NCBI RefSeq assembly: GCF_026151205.1 | Contig: NC_087080.1 | Span: 8,459,720 to 8,523,719, forward strand | DNA: 64,000 nucleotides | Reading direction: 5' to 3' | Source of the DNA: Bolinopsis microptera | Taxonomy: Eukaryota; Ctenophora; Tentaculata; Lobata; Bolinopsidae | Shown here: in pieces, positions 23,487 through 34,988 of the stretch | Layout: every line of letters begins with the position of its first letter | Numbering within the stretch: the first letter of the stretch is position 1 | Program-made: the position numbers and the translations under genes | Notes under the pieces: model-generated | The model's database searches: none | Seen by the model: the letters and a program-made list of their open reading frames with translations, nothing else | Told to the model about the DNA's origin: nothing

Positions 23487-24735
23487 TCAAGTATGAAAGT
23501 ATGCAAGTATGCAGTGAATCCACCTACCCATCTGCACACATCTGCACTCCCATCTGTCTCCCTGAAGTTCTTTAGAGAGTGAACAGATATAGCAGATAGC
23601 TGTTTTCAGGGTCTGCAACCTTGTTGGTTTCTTGGAGCTGCCTCCTGAATCGAGACAATGTTAAATTATTGACTTCTGACCGGTCGTGCCCCAATATTTT
23701 GTTGCTAAAAATTATCTAATGTGGTTCAATAAATTGGCTCATCAAAATAAATGTCGGTTAAATTTCAAGATAATGTGAATATTTTAGGGAAAAAAGAATA
23801 TAACCACAATTTCACCTCACCTTTCATGAATTCTGGATGTTTTCCATCCTGTATCCTCTCCCTAAGCATATCCACATTCTTCCTGATATCAGCGACCCTT
23901 TTTCTTTCCCGCTCTCCTTTCTCTATCTTCCTACTCCCCCTGTAAACCGTCCTCTCTGAAGAGACACGTACTTTATAATGAAGGCGGTAAATTTATTAGC
24001 CCTATTGCCCCGCCCTATTCGATACAGACGAAAATAATTGATCGCCAAGGATTTATACTTTATACAATATAGGGCGTTGTGCTGGCTGATGTCAGCTGTG
24101 CATAACGTTTATTCAAGTATGACGGTACTGTGGGGCAAAGTCAGATCACAAATCACAACTCACTGCAATTAAATTAATCAGATATCAGATGAAATTCTGA
24201 CAAAAATAAAATGCATGGAAATTCAGATCGGCAATTGGCCTGAAGTTTTGTTTTGTTCACACTTCACACCCGCCGTTGCGGTGAGCCTTTGATTCAATTA
24301 TAAACCTGAGACTGGAAGAAGAACTTGAACAGTGAACTAATAGTGAACTGCGAAAGTCGGCTAAATTTCCAAGTATTAGTAATGAGGGCCGGGGTGCGTG
24401 ATATATATAATTCCATATTCGTCAAGATTTTCGATTCCATTTCCAAGAAAAACTGTTAAAACTCTGACATCATAAGATTTTATTTGCGATGCATATTCGT
24501 ATATATCAGATGAATTAATAACCTAGTCACTAGTTCCACATGAATCAATTTCGATACGTTGCTTCTTACCTGAGTTAGATATGGTGGGACTCTGTATCGG
24601 GATTGTCCTAGGAGAGTTCTTGGAGTTGTGACAGGATGCAGCTTCGTAGCTCATCACCTTCTCTCTCTGTTGGTTGTGGTCGTAAGGACTTGTGCACGAA
24701 GAGGTGCCGGAAATTGGGGACCGCTCAACAAACAT
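23487..24735 (-). CDS. Basic helix-loop-helix (bHLH) transcription factor
   Basis: Three exons on the - strand join in phase: 24735-24570 (starts MFVERSP, with an in-frame TAA four codons before the ATG), 23955-23821 and 23644-23487 (ends TGA). Both junctions are phase 1 and the product is 152 residues. The N-terminus is Ser/Pro-rich. The middle exon gives GERERKRVADIRKNVDMLRE, a basic region (ERxR motif) running into helix 1. The last exon gives SKKPTRLQTLKTAICYICSL, a typical loop and helix 2. A short Cys/Trp/His tail ends the protein. It should dimerise and bind E-box DNA in the nucleus. Closest class looks like the class II tissue-specific bHLH factors, but I cannot name the subfamily. 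Confidence 0.78.
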
Positions 24736-25816
24736 TTCAATCGGAATGACTTAAAAGTTACGTTCTGCTAAAGATCAAAAATTAAAATCCGTCTAATAAT
24801 AATATTCAGATGCTTTGTTTTATAGCGGTTTCACGCTCCTTTTCACCTCTTAACGCCCATTTGTCAATTCTTATCTACAGGGATCGGACGTTGAGATAAT
24901 GAGTTATCTTAAATTAAATCCTAATACAATTATCTAATTGGGTACGTGTGCACTGTGCACTGTGCCTGCACCTCTGAGTCTAGCACGTGGTCTATGGAAG
25001 AGGGTCTACATTTAGCGGCGATTGTAATCGTGTAAATTCATGACTGGACTGGTCCTCTTTTCTCCTTGGTCTTCATGATATATGCCGAATTTAAACAACA
25101 TGGCTTAGTTTGGAACTGGCATGTCATGAAATGCTGCCTAGGATTTTAGACGCCCTAGGTCGGAGCAACGATATAGCAATTAACCTATAATTCTTGGTGT
25201 GTTTATGAAAATACTGTTGATTTGTTCGAGGAAAGTATGTACTATACAAGTATCAACGCCCCTTTTCTGGCCCTAATTGTCAAATGTTTTTAAAAAAATT
25301 ATTTTTCGGAAAGAAAACCAATCATTGAATAATTTATGACAATAATTTATGACATAATAGTATTGCGGACTTCACAGCAAATAATAAAAACGTCATAAAA
25401 TTCATTAATTTGAAGGACATAAAATATACAACATTTTGGGCGGTCTTACGTTTTCTATTAACTGACAGGGAGGTGAAAAGTGGACCCCCACAACCCGACC
25501 CCACCCCCGCCCCCACCCCCGACCCCAAGTTCCCCAATCCCCGCTTCCGAGCTCGCATAGCAATCAAGGGAAGCCTCGATACCAAGATAAGATCGTAAAT
25601 CGAGCTGTAAATAAATGTTGATCAAAATAGGTATTTTTGATGACGACAAAATTTCCAAACCGCCTCCCCTTCGGCTGCTGAACCCTCCCAATGAAGATGA
25701 GATTTTTTAAATTACAAATACAATCTAGAGGTAAAATCTGTGTTATTTCTTAATTAGAGCGAGAATCAGTTTCACATATAACTAGTGTAATAACAAAATT
25801 ACACTAGCAAAATCAC

Positions 25817-25847
<31 letters not shown>

Positions 25848-27127
25848 TTAGTGATTACGTAATATGTGAACGAGCCCTTAAATCGTAGTCATAGAATCCA
25901 AAAAATTACAAGGACATTAGCAGACATCCGCCTCCAAACAGTTGTGCCCCGCCTCCATCAGTATAACTATAAATGTATTTCATGATATTGCCTAATATGG
26001 TCATGTCACGTGTCAAAACAAGTGTAGTCCTCCTTTGAGACACAAACTGATCTCACCCGCTAATTCAAAGTCTCTAGACTATAGTACTATAGTAGTTGTA
26101 GAACTACTACAGGAGTAATCCCGATAACACTCGACCTCTGCTTGATCCAGAGGATGTCGCCATTTTACCTTCACACAGACATCGAACGCTGTAAGAAGAT
26201 GACGATCAGACCTCGTTATCTCTAGACTATAGGTGGTAAGTTTCAATTGGTTGTGTCCATCAAAAATTAACGGAAAGAGATATTTTGATTCTTTTCATAA
26301 ATTCACCATTCATAAAGTTGAGTTGTTCTTTAAATTCACATCATTAATCCTGGACTCTGCAGTTAGCACTGCAGCTATTTTTATTCAAACTTTAACTTTT
26401 CGACCAGTTTTCACTTTTCAACGACCGGTTTCCAGCTTATGTTAAAATTTGTAAAATTTATTCACTTCTCTTCTCGCTGGACTCCTCTGCTCACGAGATA
26501 GCGCCCTTAAGCTAGCCTTTGTGTCTACGGATGCATGGGAACCCTTTTGCCGATATTCGCCATTGTCGGTTTCTTTTAATCTTAAGGGCTCTATTTTTGG
26601 AATAACTAGTATTTCTACCAACTGGTTGGTACTGAGTTGTACTTGAAATACAGGGGGCTTGTCCCTGAAATTGAAAGTCGCGATAAAATTAGAGATTGTT
26701 AGGGCCTATCAATTTTTGGAGCCAGATTCACTCATGCACATAGAAAACTTCAAATTTTTATCGCAGACTCATCAAAATAAGTATGAAAGTAATTACAAAA
26801 ACATTTATTTTTGATAAATCAGGGTACAACTTTTCGTGGAAACATTTGTTCATTTTAGGAATTCATCCCCTAAGGAATTGTTCTCATATGTGAGAATGAA
26901 GATGGTATCGAACAGTGCCAATTATTTTTAAAAATGAAACCAATCTGTATCCTGGAAAAACTGTCGGTATACCGGTGTTATAAAGGTGCCTGGTAGTACT
27001 AGTGGGTCTTGGTATGAAGATGACCCATGTTTGTTCTGACACGTGACTGTGATTTAATTTTACAGATTTACCGATTAAAACCAAGAATTAGTGTCACGTG
27101 TCATGGGAATATGGTTCACCATAATAT
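24736..27127. other. Intergenic stretch, bHLH 5' flank, C-rich tracts
   Basis: No gene can be supported. The ORFs at 25334-25691 come from a C-rich stretch (25487-25545) and its complement. A 28-base C run lies at 25820-25847. The region just above 24735 is the likely promoter of the bHLH gene, but no clear TATA box stands out. Confidence 0.5.
25811..25856. repeat. C28 run framed by a 9-bp inverted repeat
   Basis: AATCACTAA (25811-25819) and TTAGTGATT (25848-25856) are perfect complements around 28 consecutive C. A second hairpin, ACTAGTGTAAT with ATTACACTAG, lies immediately upstream near 25780-25806. The run can form an i-motif on this strand or a G-quadruplex on the other. Its exact length is unreliable in any assembly. 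Confidence 0.85.
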
Positions 27128-28549
27128 TTATTCACACACAGCAGGTCTTCCTCTGGGCTCTGACTGCCGAGTCAAGAATGTCAATGATTGTTAAGATTTA
27201 TCTTGAATACAATTTAAAGTCATAACTCAAACTGTAAGACCTTATTTCTTCCAATCACTGTTTTAATTGAATTTATTTTGATTTTGAATTGATGTGAATC
27301 GGATCGCTTTCAAAATTCTAATAGTCTTGATAACTGATAATACTGAGGGGATGGAGGGGGGTTGGGTCAAGAGTTATAGTAATCGGTGCAGTGAAAGTCC
27401 TTTGCAAGGCTCTACATTTCTACACCTCAATTTATTAGGGAGAGTTGCCTTAACCCTTGTAAACGATTGTGCAGCTGTGTCAAATTACTTCAAAATATAT
27501 GAGGCTGAATACACATCCAATTCTAAACCGATCATTGAACCCGTGGATATAGTTTTCATTGGAAAATACTAAAAACCCCAGAACGAGCAACGAACCTGAA
27601 TTTCCGCGTCTCGTTCCAACTCAATCTGTTGGTGCACCACCTCTAACGAGAAATGCATGATAATGATAAACAAAAGCTGTAGTGATACTGTTCGAGTGAT
27701 GATGAGGGGCGAGGGTAGTGGGGCTCTGTGGTGATCTGGACAGCTGCGAACACATGCTATACTAGAGTAGAGCAAACCAATTATTTTTCTGAAATACAAC
27801 TTATAACTCTATTGCAGCCCCTTAATTAATATTACCTGCCTTACAATTTGATGAAATTCTAGTCGCAAATCCATCTAAATGATCACGTTTACTGGCTAAA
27901 TACAATGCCAGACTAGCTTGAGCTGGCTCACGTGACGTCACGTGGTGTGTGACGTCACATCACGTGACGCAATTGCGGCGCGCGCACGCTCATAAGTAAT
28001 GTTCACGTGGGCTGTACCCCCAGATGCACGTGCTGGTAATCTGTTTTTAATGAGTAAATCAAAGTAGTCGTGTGCCACGGGTTGTACAGAGATTTTAATT
28101 ACAGTCTTAATTACGATGGGGAACGTGCCTGAAATTTGTTTCTCGTCCCGTAACTACTATAGTACCATATACTAAGTATTGGTGTTAATCAGAAAATTTT
28201 ACGCCAAATGATCACCATACAGTAAACCATAAATTCGTAGTGTTTAGAACCATCAAATTATTATGTACTAACAATTGTCATTGGTCAGGACGTTCACTTA
28301 AAGCCATGATCAGGTCAAAGAGACTGCTCGCGGAGCGGTCGTCATTATAGCTCACCTCAAAGAGACTGTCCCGCATAATATTTCGAATGATTACCCACCA
28401 TGCTGCACGGACTTGTACTCCAGCTCAAATTCAATGTGAGCCATTGTGATGGCAATATTTTCACGGTACCCAGGCGGATACAATGTGGTATTGTGAGGCT
28501 GTGTCACGTCACGTGATTTACGGTAAGGACCTTCTGGTGCACGAACCAT
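27128..28549 (-). CDS. Tentative small three-exon gene, unknown product
   Basis: On the - strand, an ATG at 28549 opens 50 codons to a possible donor at 28399 (G then GTGGGT). The sequence includes YPPGYRENIAITMAHIEFEL, whose composition looks coding. An in-phase exon at 27642-27596 gives VVHQQIELERDAEIQ, a helical charged stretch, with a poor donor (GTTCGT). A last exon at 27163-27128 would end in TAA overlapping an AATAAA signal. The sum is 77 residues. No family is recognised. The first block could equally be a stand-alone ORF ending at a TAA two codons past the donor. Splice sites are weak, so treat it as a hypothesis. Confidence 0.28.
27929..28032. promoter_or_regulatory. Clustered CACGTG and TGACGTCA sites
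   Basis: CACGTG occurs at 27929, 27939, 27961, 28004 and 28027; TGACGTCA occurs at 27933 and 27950. The first three E-boxes and both CRE-like sites overlap or abut within 38 bp. A GC-rich GCGGCGCGCGCACGC patch lies at 27975-27989. Another CACGTG is at 28510. In animals these motifs bind bHLH-ZIP (Myc/USF/MITF type) and CREB/ATF factors. It may be a CpG-rich promoter or enhancer between the tentative small gene and its neighbours. Confidence 0.6.
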
Positions 28550-28967
28550 CTATATTCTATAATAGATCTATGTTACCGTTCTACTCATACTGATACTGCA
28601 GTCGCTAGGATTAGCAAACTGAACATGTTACGGCTTTAGTTTACTGGGTACGCTGTGTGCTTATAAGTGTGGTACACTGGAGGTGAAACTGCCTAATTGA
28701 AGATATAGCCATTTGGGTGCAGCTGAAGTTAAAAATCTAGGGGCAAGAAATAAGGAGTTGCTTTATTTCAATTATTATTAAATTTAACAAAACAAAAATT
28801 AAAAACAAAAAATTCTAATAAAATTACGATTTTTAGAATGATAAAATATTAAAAGCTGAGTACTAGCTCATTTTTTCATTTTTTAACGAAAGATAAAGGA
28901 ATTGGTAAAAATTAATCTCTTCGGGTTAAAAAAAACTCAAAAACATCACTAGAACAGAAAAAAATCC
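28550..28967. other. Intergenic stretch, likely carboxypeptidase 3' UTR
   Basis: This is AT-rich sequence with A- and T-runs. On the - strand an AATAAA-type signal lies near 28756, about 210 bases after the carboxypeptidase stop, and may be its poly(A) signal. Nothing else is seen. Confidence 0.45.
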
Positions 28968-30282
28968 CTACTGTTGTATATTGTCAAGCAGTGCCATGAG
29001 ACCAGCTACATTCTCCTCTGCTGTCTCCAATATCTGGTCCTCAGGAAGCTCGAAAGCGAACTCCCCCAGGTCCCTCAGCTCTATCGTATAGGAGTCAGTA
29101 ACGTTGAGATCCTGGTAAGCCCAATCAGCACTTACCCCACTAGCAGGGTACATATCAGCGAAGGACTGAGCAGTGTAGGTCCTACCGTGTTTGTCTTTGA
29201 TGGCCGCTACAACTGCTGCTCCAACAGTGAGGTGGTGGTCTCTGTCAGGTGGAGGATCCACAGTGTAGGCTAGGGGCAGGAGGAACAGTTGGGAGTAACT
29301 GTGGTAGCTAATGTATCCTTTCAGCTTGCTTTGTTGTTCTTCCAGATAGGTTTTAACCATCATGACGTTGTCTTGGTCGAAGGGAACTTTGCCAGGGTAA
29401 AATATGCTGCAAGGATCTGTGCTGACGGATTCCTTGCCCCAGTCGGTGCTCCAGTTCCGGTTGGAGTCTGCTCCGAAGCAGGCCCTATAAAAACAGCCCC
29501 CAAACCAGTTGTACTTGTTTTCCTTGCACCCTGTTGGTTTACGGGTCTTTCTCCACAATCTATCTTCTCGTGAGTGTACTCGTAACCGTCAGGGTTGATA
29601 CTGGGAGCTATCACGAACTGGTACTTCTCCAGGAGTAGTGCCATGTCAGCTGACCTGTCCTGTTCCTGTTCCCGAGCAGAGAGTCGATGATGTACATGAC
29701 GGTGGCTGGAGACACCCACTCTCTGGCGTGGATACCTCCATCAATCCAGATCATGGGCCGGACTTTTGAAGTGGGGGCGGTGATATTAGCAGTGATTCTT
29801 ATCACTTGAATCTTTCTTCCTTCATAAGTTGTACCAGTGAGGTTGAAGGTCTCTGCTTTGTCGTTGTGTGACGCTGCTAAAGCGTCAAGGTGATCATACA
29901 AGACGTTTAGTCGATGGTAAGTGATGTATGAGATGCTTCCCTTAACGACATTTGCTGCTGATAAGAGTACACCCCTTTCTTTTCTTACCTCCGATCCAAC
30001 ATTATCATTGATAATCTGGAAGGGCAAACCCTGAGATTCAAACACACGCTGACATCTATCCAACTTTTCAGGTGATATCAATACATCCAAGATTCTGGAC
30101 CGACTCTCTGAAATGACCTCCAGACCATCTTCTGCTTCAAGGTTGTGAATAGATTTATACTCTGTATCAGACGCTGTGGTTACTCTGAGAATCTTGTATT
30201 CATCGTACGACTTGTAGGCGTGGGAAGTTAAACCGAAACTCAAGATCAAGCAATATTTATATAGAGCAGCAACGTGTGACAT
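28968..30282 (-). pseudogene. Carboxypeptidase A-type (M14) gene with two frameshifts
   Basis: An intronless - strand copy reads through three frames: 30282 to about 29675, about 29675 to 29560, and about 29560 to 28968. Frame 1 has a signal peptide, an activation propeptide (about residues 24-100) and the zinc motif H185-A-R-E188. Frame 2 holds the SINPDGYEYT block. Frame 3 holds WRKTRKP, GADSNRNW (substrate arginine), YISYHSYSQ (third zinc ligand), Tyr248 equivalent in MYPASG with Ala at position 255 (A-type specificity) and TIELRD with the catalytic Glu. Each break is one lost base in a short G run, so either sequencing error or a recent pseudogene explains it. If intact, it would be a secreted digestive or processing exopeptidase. 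Total length (about 438 codons) is normal. Confidence 0.88.
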
Positions 30283-30646
30283 ACCGACATTGGCTTTTCT
30301 GGGATTGAGGCTTTGATTTACCAGTCATGTTTTCACACTTATGCTCTAACCTTATTTTATATGCCACATTAAAACATTCGAAAGTGTTTCTGTTGTTACA
30401 GTGACAAATCAAGACACGAGATTTAATTAACAAGTCTATGCCTAAAGTGCCACTTAATCACCTGTTACCTGGGGACCCCAGGCTATTATGCTCACAAACA
30501 TAATAGAATAGAGGTTCGGATAGAGATTCGGCGGAATGACAGGTTGAGCGCCGTCCAGTTAAATGACCTGTTACTTAATGGCCGTGGAACAAAATGTTGT
30601 AATTGGCAAAAAAAGTCTCATGAGGAACAAAATGTTGTATACATAA
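30283..30646. other. Carboxypeptidase 5' flank, no gene seen
   Basis: This should contain the promoter of the carboxypeptidase on the - strand. The ORF at 30575-30796 crosses into the fold-back element and has no domain. Confidence 0.45.
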
Positions 30647-31028
30647 ATTTGACCAAAACCCATAATTATGGGTAGAGTGGACCGCGGCCAGTGTCTCTCT
30701 TTTCCAAACAAAAGGAAATGATTTTAATTTTAATAACCGTCCGCAAATGCAAATTGATATCGAGAATGAAATCGGTCGCTCGCTTTTCCCATTCATTCAC
30801 GGCTTACGAATTGTAATAAAGCTTATTGAATGGGAAAAGCGAGCGACCGATTTCATTCTCGATATCAATTTGCACTTGGCAAGTGCAAATTGATATCGAG
30901 AAATTGATATCCGCAAGTGACTTGCGGACGCAGGACGGTTATTCGAATTAATATCATTTCCTTTTGTTTGGAAAAGAGAGACACTGGCAGCGGTCCACTC
31001 TACCCATGATTATGGGTTTTGGTTAAAT
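30647..31028. mobile_element. 382-bp fold-back MITE-like element
   Basis: The outer arms begin ATTTGACCAAAACCC (30647) and end GGGTTTTGGTTAAAT (31028). They pair over most of their length around a short spacer near 30800-30830 (CACGGCTTACGAATTG). The right arm carries extra internal copies of GATATCGAGAAATTGATATC. No coding capacity is present. Arms are similar but not identical, so it is not a very recent insertion. Confidence 0.8.
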
Positions 31029-33430
31029 ATCATCTCTTTTTGATTATAATGTCAGAATTATTTACTAAGTCGAAATGTAAACTCATAACTTCATTAATAT
31101 TAATATTAATGAGCTGAGGTAATTTCAACAATTTCGAAATTTTACCTTTGAAAACATTTCCTTGTGTTTAGGTAAGCATATCTGTCGATAACTGACTGAA
31201 TATGGCACTTTTTACGCATTCAAGTTGGCATTACATTAATATACTGCTATTTAAAATATCGTGGGAAAGCAGAATTTATTCGAAATCACAAATAAAATGC
31301 TTTCGAGAAGAAAGCGGCGCGCGCTACTTCGAAGAAATTTAGACGAGTAACATCCGTCAAGTAAATTGTGACGTTATACTTTAAATCTCAAACTTACAAA
31401 TTTCGACAAATAGACTAGACTGTAGAGGAAATAAAGTAATTTCAAGTATATTAAGAAAAGTTAGTTTACTCCATTGCATATAAACGTCTTCGGGTTTGAC
31501 CTAAATAAAAATGTAATTGTAACCCCTTGCGATCTTGGTCAGTACCCACGCTAGTCACTATGACTAACCAGTAACCACGCACGCGTGTTGCGGGAAGCAC
31601 ATTTTTTGGCAATATTCCACCATACAAAGCCAACTTTCGTGAACATTTTGATATGGGCACGTGATTACCTGTTTCCGTATTTTTTTTAAATGCGGCAATT
31701 TTCAGAAAAAAATTCGTACGCGAATTTAATTCGAATAATACGTTTAGTGCGAATTCAACAGCATTGGCGGAAAGTCGCGTTAAATTAAAGTTCATTCCGT
31801 GGTGTCACTGTCAGTAAAATGGTACGGATATAAAACACATCCATATATCCATTTATATCTTCTCACTTTATATATAAGTATATAGTATTAGTACTAGTAG
31901 GATGTAGGACTAGGATGACGCAGTGAAACTATCGGACTACGAGTACGATGTATGGGGACTTGTCACCCCGGCCCATGGCAACATTAAAATATATATATTA
32001 TACAGAGTCAATATATTGACTCTGTTACATTGTTTCCTGTTAATATAAAACTCCGTTACAAATTGAACTGGGATCTGGCAATACTACTCCTTAGATCAAT
32101 AAAATATGATAAAGTAATGTATAACTAGACTTAAGTAAAAGTCTGATACTGATTGATTAAAGCTTAATAATGAACTGTGAAAGAGTGGTTAATAGATTAA
32201 AAAGAATTGTAATAGATTAAGAAGAACTAGTATCAGTAGTCAATGACTACACAGGGTTATTGAAAATTACAAAGAATAAAATGGCGTCTGGACTTGGGAC
32301 CAGCTCATAGTACATAGTATAGTATATACTTATATAGTATTTAGAGGTAAATAGTATAGTGAGTATAATGGCGGCGGTCGTGCTTGCCAGCACTGTGATA
32401 TCGCGTGATCGAGACAGTTTTTCGCCAATATTTTGCCAGGGGAGCATTTTTATAACCCTATGTCATGAGGGTGATTCAGAATCAGCGTCCGAAGATACAT
32501 CGATTCAAGTTGGGTTCAACTGTCGGGGGGGGGGGGGGGGGGGGGGGGGGAGGTAGCACGCTCGAGTTATAATCTATATTGAACAACCATTACATAATAA
32601 TAATATAACTTATAGTGCTCTGATACGCACATGGGACACAATTCAGGAATAATAACTCCCACGTGACACAGGGATGACACCCACGTGTTGCATTTCGTCC
32701 CGCTCACAGCAACGCAATACTAGAACGTGTCACAAATATATTTCCACGTTCCGCATTACCTATATATTCTCGTTCCTACAATGCGCACGACTAATTGTGG
32801 GTCATATATCAGTGACCTCATACTCTCTTTGTCACTCCGTTTTTTGTCTGTTTGTTGTTGTGTCTTTAGTTACATGAAAACAACTATAGCCGTACCATGT
32901 TTACATTGTAAATTCAGCGATTTAATGAATCGAGCACATGGTCCGTGTTTGTGCGAGATCTTATCAGTACCGAGTATTAACTGCAGTATATGTTAGCAGT
33001 TCTGAGATCCGGGCTCGATCAGTTAATTATCTGCGCCGGCTAGGTATTTTATAGATACACGTTGTATCGGGAATTGCACTAAAGCAGGTTTTTTAGGAAA
33101 CAATGGCAGAAATAATGGAATAAATGGTCCATCGGAGGGGGTTCTGCAAATATGTTCTTTTTTTTAACGATTCCCGCAAGCAAACATTATTTAATGTTAT
33201 TAGTTTAAATATAGATTTTTACATATAACTGATCCTTAAACTAGGATTATCAAATCTTATACATATCGTCTCGCTTTATAATTATATGACGATTCGAGCT
33301 AGTTTAAATATTATGGTGCATATCCTAGTACTATGATGAGTCTAGATGACTTTATTTGAACGGACGCAAGGACCTCTATCGTTCGATTAATGTCCGTTCA
33401 AATAAGGTCCGATAAGGTAGTTACTATCGG
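31029..33430. other. Intergenic stretch, no supported gene; G26 run
   Basis: ORFs here (31466-31795, 32247-32556, 32674-32996) have no recognised domains and no good splice context. A run of 26 G lies at 32525-32550. Several CACGTG sites occur (for example near 32660 and 32680). The sequence towards 33400 borders the 3' end of the LINE. Confidence 0.5.
33352..33405. repeat. 14-bp perfect inverted repeat near the LINE 3' end
   Basis: TTATTTGAACGGAC (33352-33365) and GTCCGTTCAAATAA (33392-33405) are exact complements with a 26-base spacer. They sit just past the presumed 3' end of the LINE read on the - strand. They may be a 3'-terminal stem-loop of the element or an unrelated hairpin. Confidence 0.7.
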
Positions 33431-33617
33431 CAATGTGCCGTGAAAGGAAACAGTGCCTCCCCCGCCAAATCTAAAAAAGGCAAGGCCAAGTCTATTTTTG
33501 CCGCCCCTTCTATACAGCTTTTTGCCGTCCTCACTGGAGCAGTTTTACCCCTAAATTTTTTTCCGTGTCGACCGAATGTTACTTACTTGGGTTACGTGGG
33601 GTTGCTTCATAGATCCT

Positions 33618-34988
33618 CTATCGGGTCATCAGAACGGCTGACCACCCGTGCAGCGAAGTTGCTGTCTTTTCTGCGCTCCAGTTCAATAACGAATTCCCGT
33701 TCTGGCAACAATATCCAGTAACAGGAGGTTCGTCCGGAATAGATGTAACAAACTCCGTCAACAATGACTTGAAGCGTAGGGGGTCCTCGATAAGGTGCAG
33801 GTTTGCGGGAATGATATTCCACAATCGAGGCCCCATCACTACAAATGAGCTGTCAAAGATCGATTGATTCCTTTGGCTACTGGACGTTGACAAGCTAGGG
33901 ACTACTGCTTTCTGGCCATAACGGAGTGTATCTGTAAACTGAACGTTGACATCATTAGGACACTTCTTGTGTAGGATCTTCCACATATGAATGATAGTGT
34001 AACGTTCTCTCCTCCGTTGAAGTGACATCAATTTTAAGGCCTTCAGTCTCTGCCAATAGTTCAGATGTTGCACACCATGTATTTTGGACGTAAATGTACG
34101 TTGTACTCCCTCTAGCTCAGCGATATCAGCTTGCTTAGTTGAATTCCAGAGGGGACAACAGTACTCGAGATGGCTTCTGACTAATGACTTGTAGAGGGTC
34201 AGCATAGTGATCTTGTTTCTCGATCTAAAAGCGCTCAGAACCCAAGAGGCAACTTTACGGGCACGATCTGCTATCATAGTAACATGGGAGCTCCAAGACA
34301 AGTCCGCCGAGATCAAAACCCCCAGGTCTTTGACTGAATCCGTAGGGTACATTATGTTACCATGCGAAACTTGATAAGTTTGCGTCAGGATGGCAAACGG
34401 GAGGTCTTGCAAGCTGTTTCGGGGACAGTGTTTGTGCACACGTATCTCAAATTTATCCTCATGCAATGACATGTTATTGCATCTTGCCCAGTCGATGACA
34501 GATTTGAGATCATTTTGCAGTATACTTGCATCTTCAAGTGTATAGATGTGCCTCAAAATCCGTGTATCGTCAGCAAAGAATCTAATGACACATCCTGTGA
34601 TGCACAGCTTCATGTCATTAATGAACAAAATGAATAGCAGCGGGCCCAAAACTGTACCCTGTGGCACTCCGCTTATGATTGCTGCAGCAAGTGATGACAT
34701 CCCGTCCAACACAACACACTGTGTGCGGTCACTTAAGAAGGATTCGATCCACGACACCACCTTTTCGTGAATTCCCATTCTTCTAAGCTTCTTAATAAGC
34801 AGTCGGTGATCCACTTTATCAAATGCTTTCGCAAAGTCAAGGTATATGGCGTCAGTATCAGCGTTTTTCACCAATCCTTGAACAATGTCATCAACGTGAC
34901 TGAGCAGTTGGGTGAGACAGCTCCGCCCAGATCGAAAGCCATGTTGATTATCACAGAGTAATCCGTTCTTCTCTATGAAGCTAACCAT
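33618..34988 (-). CDS. LINE reverse transcriptase part of ORF2
   Basis: This is 456 residues from the fingers/palm to the C-terminus. DNQHGFRSGRSCLTQLL, FAKAFDKVDHRLL, SGVPQGTVLGPLL and FADDTR are the RT motifs, in order; the FADD box holds the catalytic aspartates. The C-terminal half (YKSLVRSHLEYCCPLWNS, then VQRTFTSKI) is the usual post-RT region of CR1-like elements. The N-terminal Met here is internal: the frame is the continuation of the endonuclease ORF after a one-base frameshift. It would copy the element's RNA at a nicked genomic site, if expressed as an intact ORF2. Confidence 0.9.
   Translation of the reverse strand: MVSFIEKNGLLCDNQHGFRSGRSCLTQLLSHVDDIVQGLVKNADTDAIYLDFAKAFDKVDHRLLIKKLRRMGIHEKVVSWIESFLSDRTQCVVLDGMSSLAAAIISGVPQGTVLGPLLFILFINDMKLCITGCVIRFFADDTRILRHIYTLEDASILQNDLKSVIDWARCNNMSLHEDKFEIRVHKHCPRNSLQDLPFAILTQTYQVSHGNIMYPTDSVKDLGVLISADLSWSSHVTMIADRARKVASWVLSAFRSRNKITMLTLYKSLVRSHLEYCCPLWNSTKQADIAELEGVQRTFTSKIHGVQHLNYWQRLKALKLMSLQRRRERYTIIHMWKILHKKCPNDVNVQFTDTLRYGQKAVVPSLSTSSSQRNQSIFDSSFVVMGPRLWNIIPANLHLIEDPLRFKSLLTEFVTSIPDEPPVTGYCCQNGNSLLNWSAEKTATSLHGWSAVLMTR

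Noticed and set aside
25334-25691. Gly-rich or Pro-rich ORFs
   Set aside because: They come from a C-rich low-complexity tract read on either strand.
31466-31795. 109-residue - strand ORF
   Set aside because: No domain, no neighbouring exons in phase, no coding bias that I can see.
32359-32556. ORF starting MAAVVLAST and ending in poly-Gly
   Set aside because: The Gly run is the G26 homopolymer; no splice or homology support.
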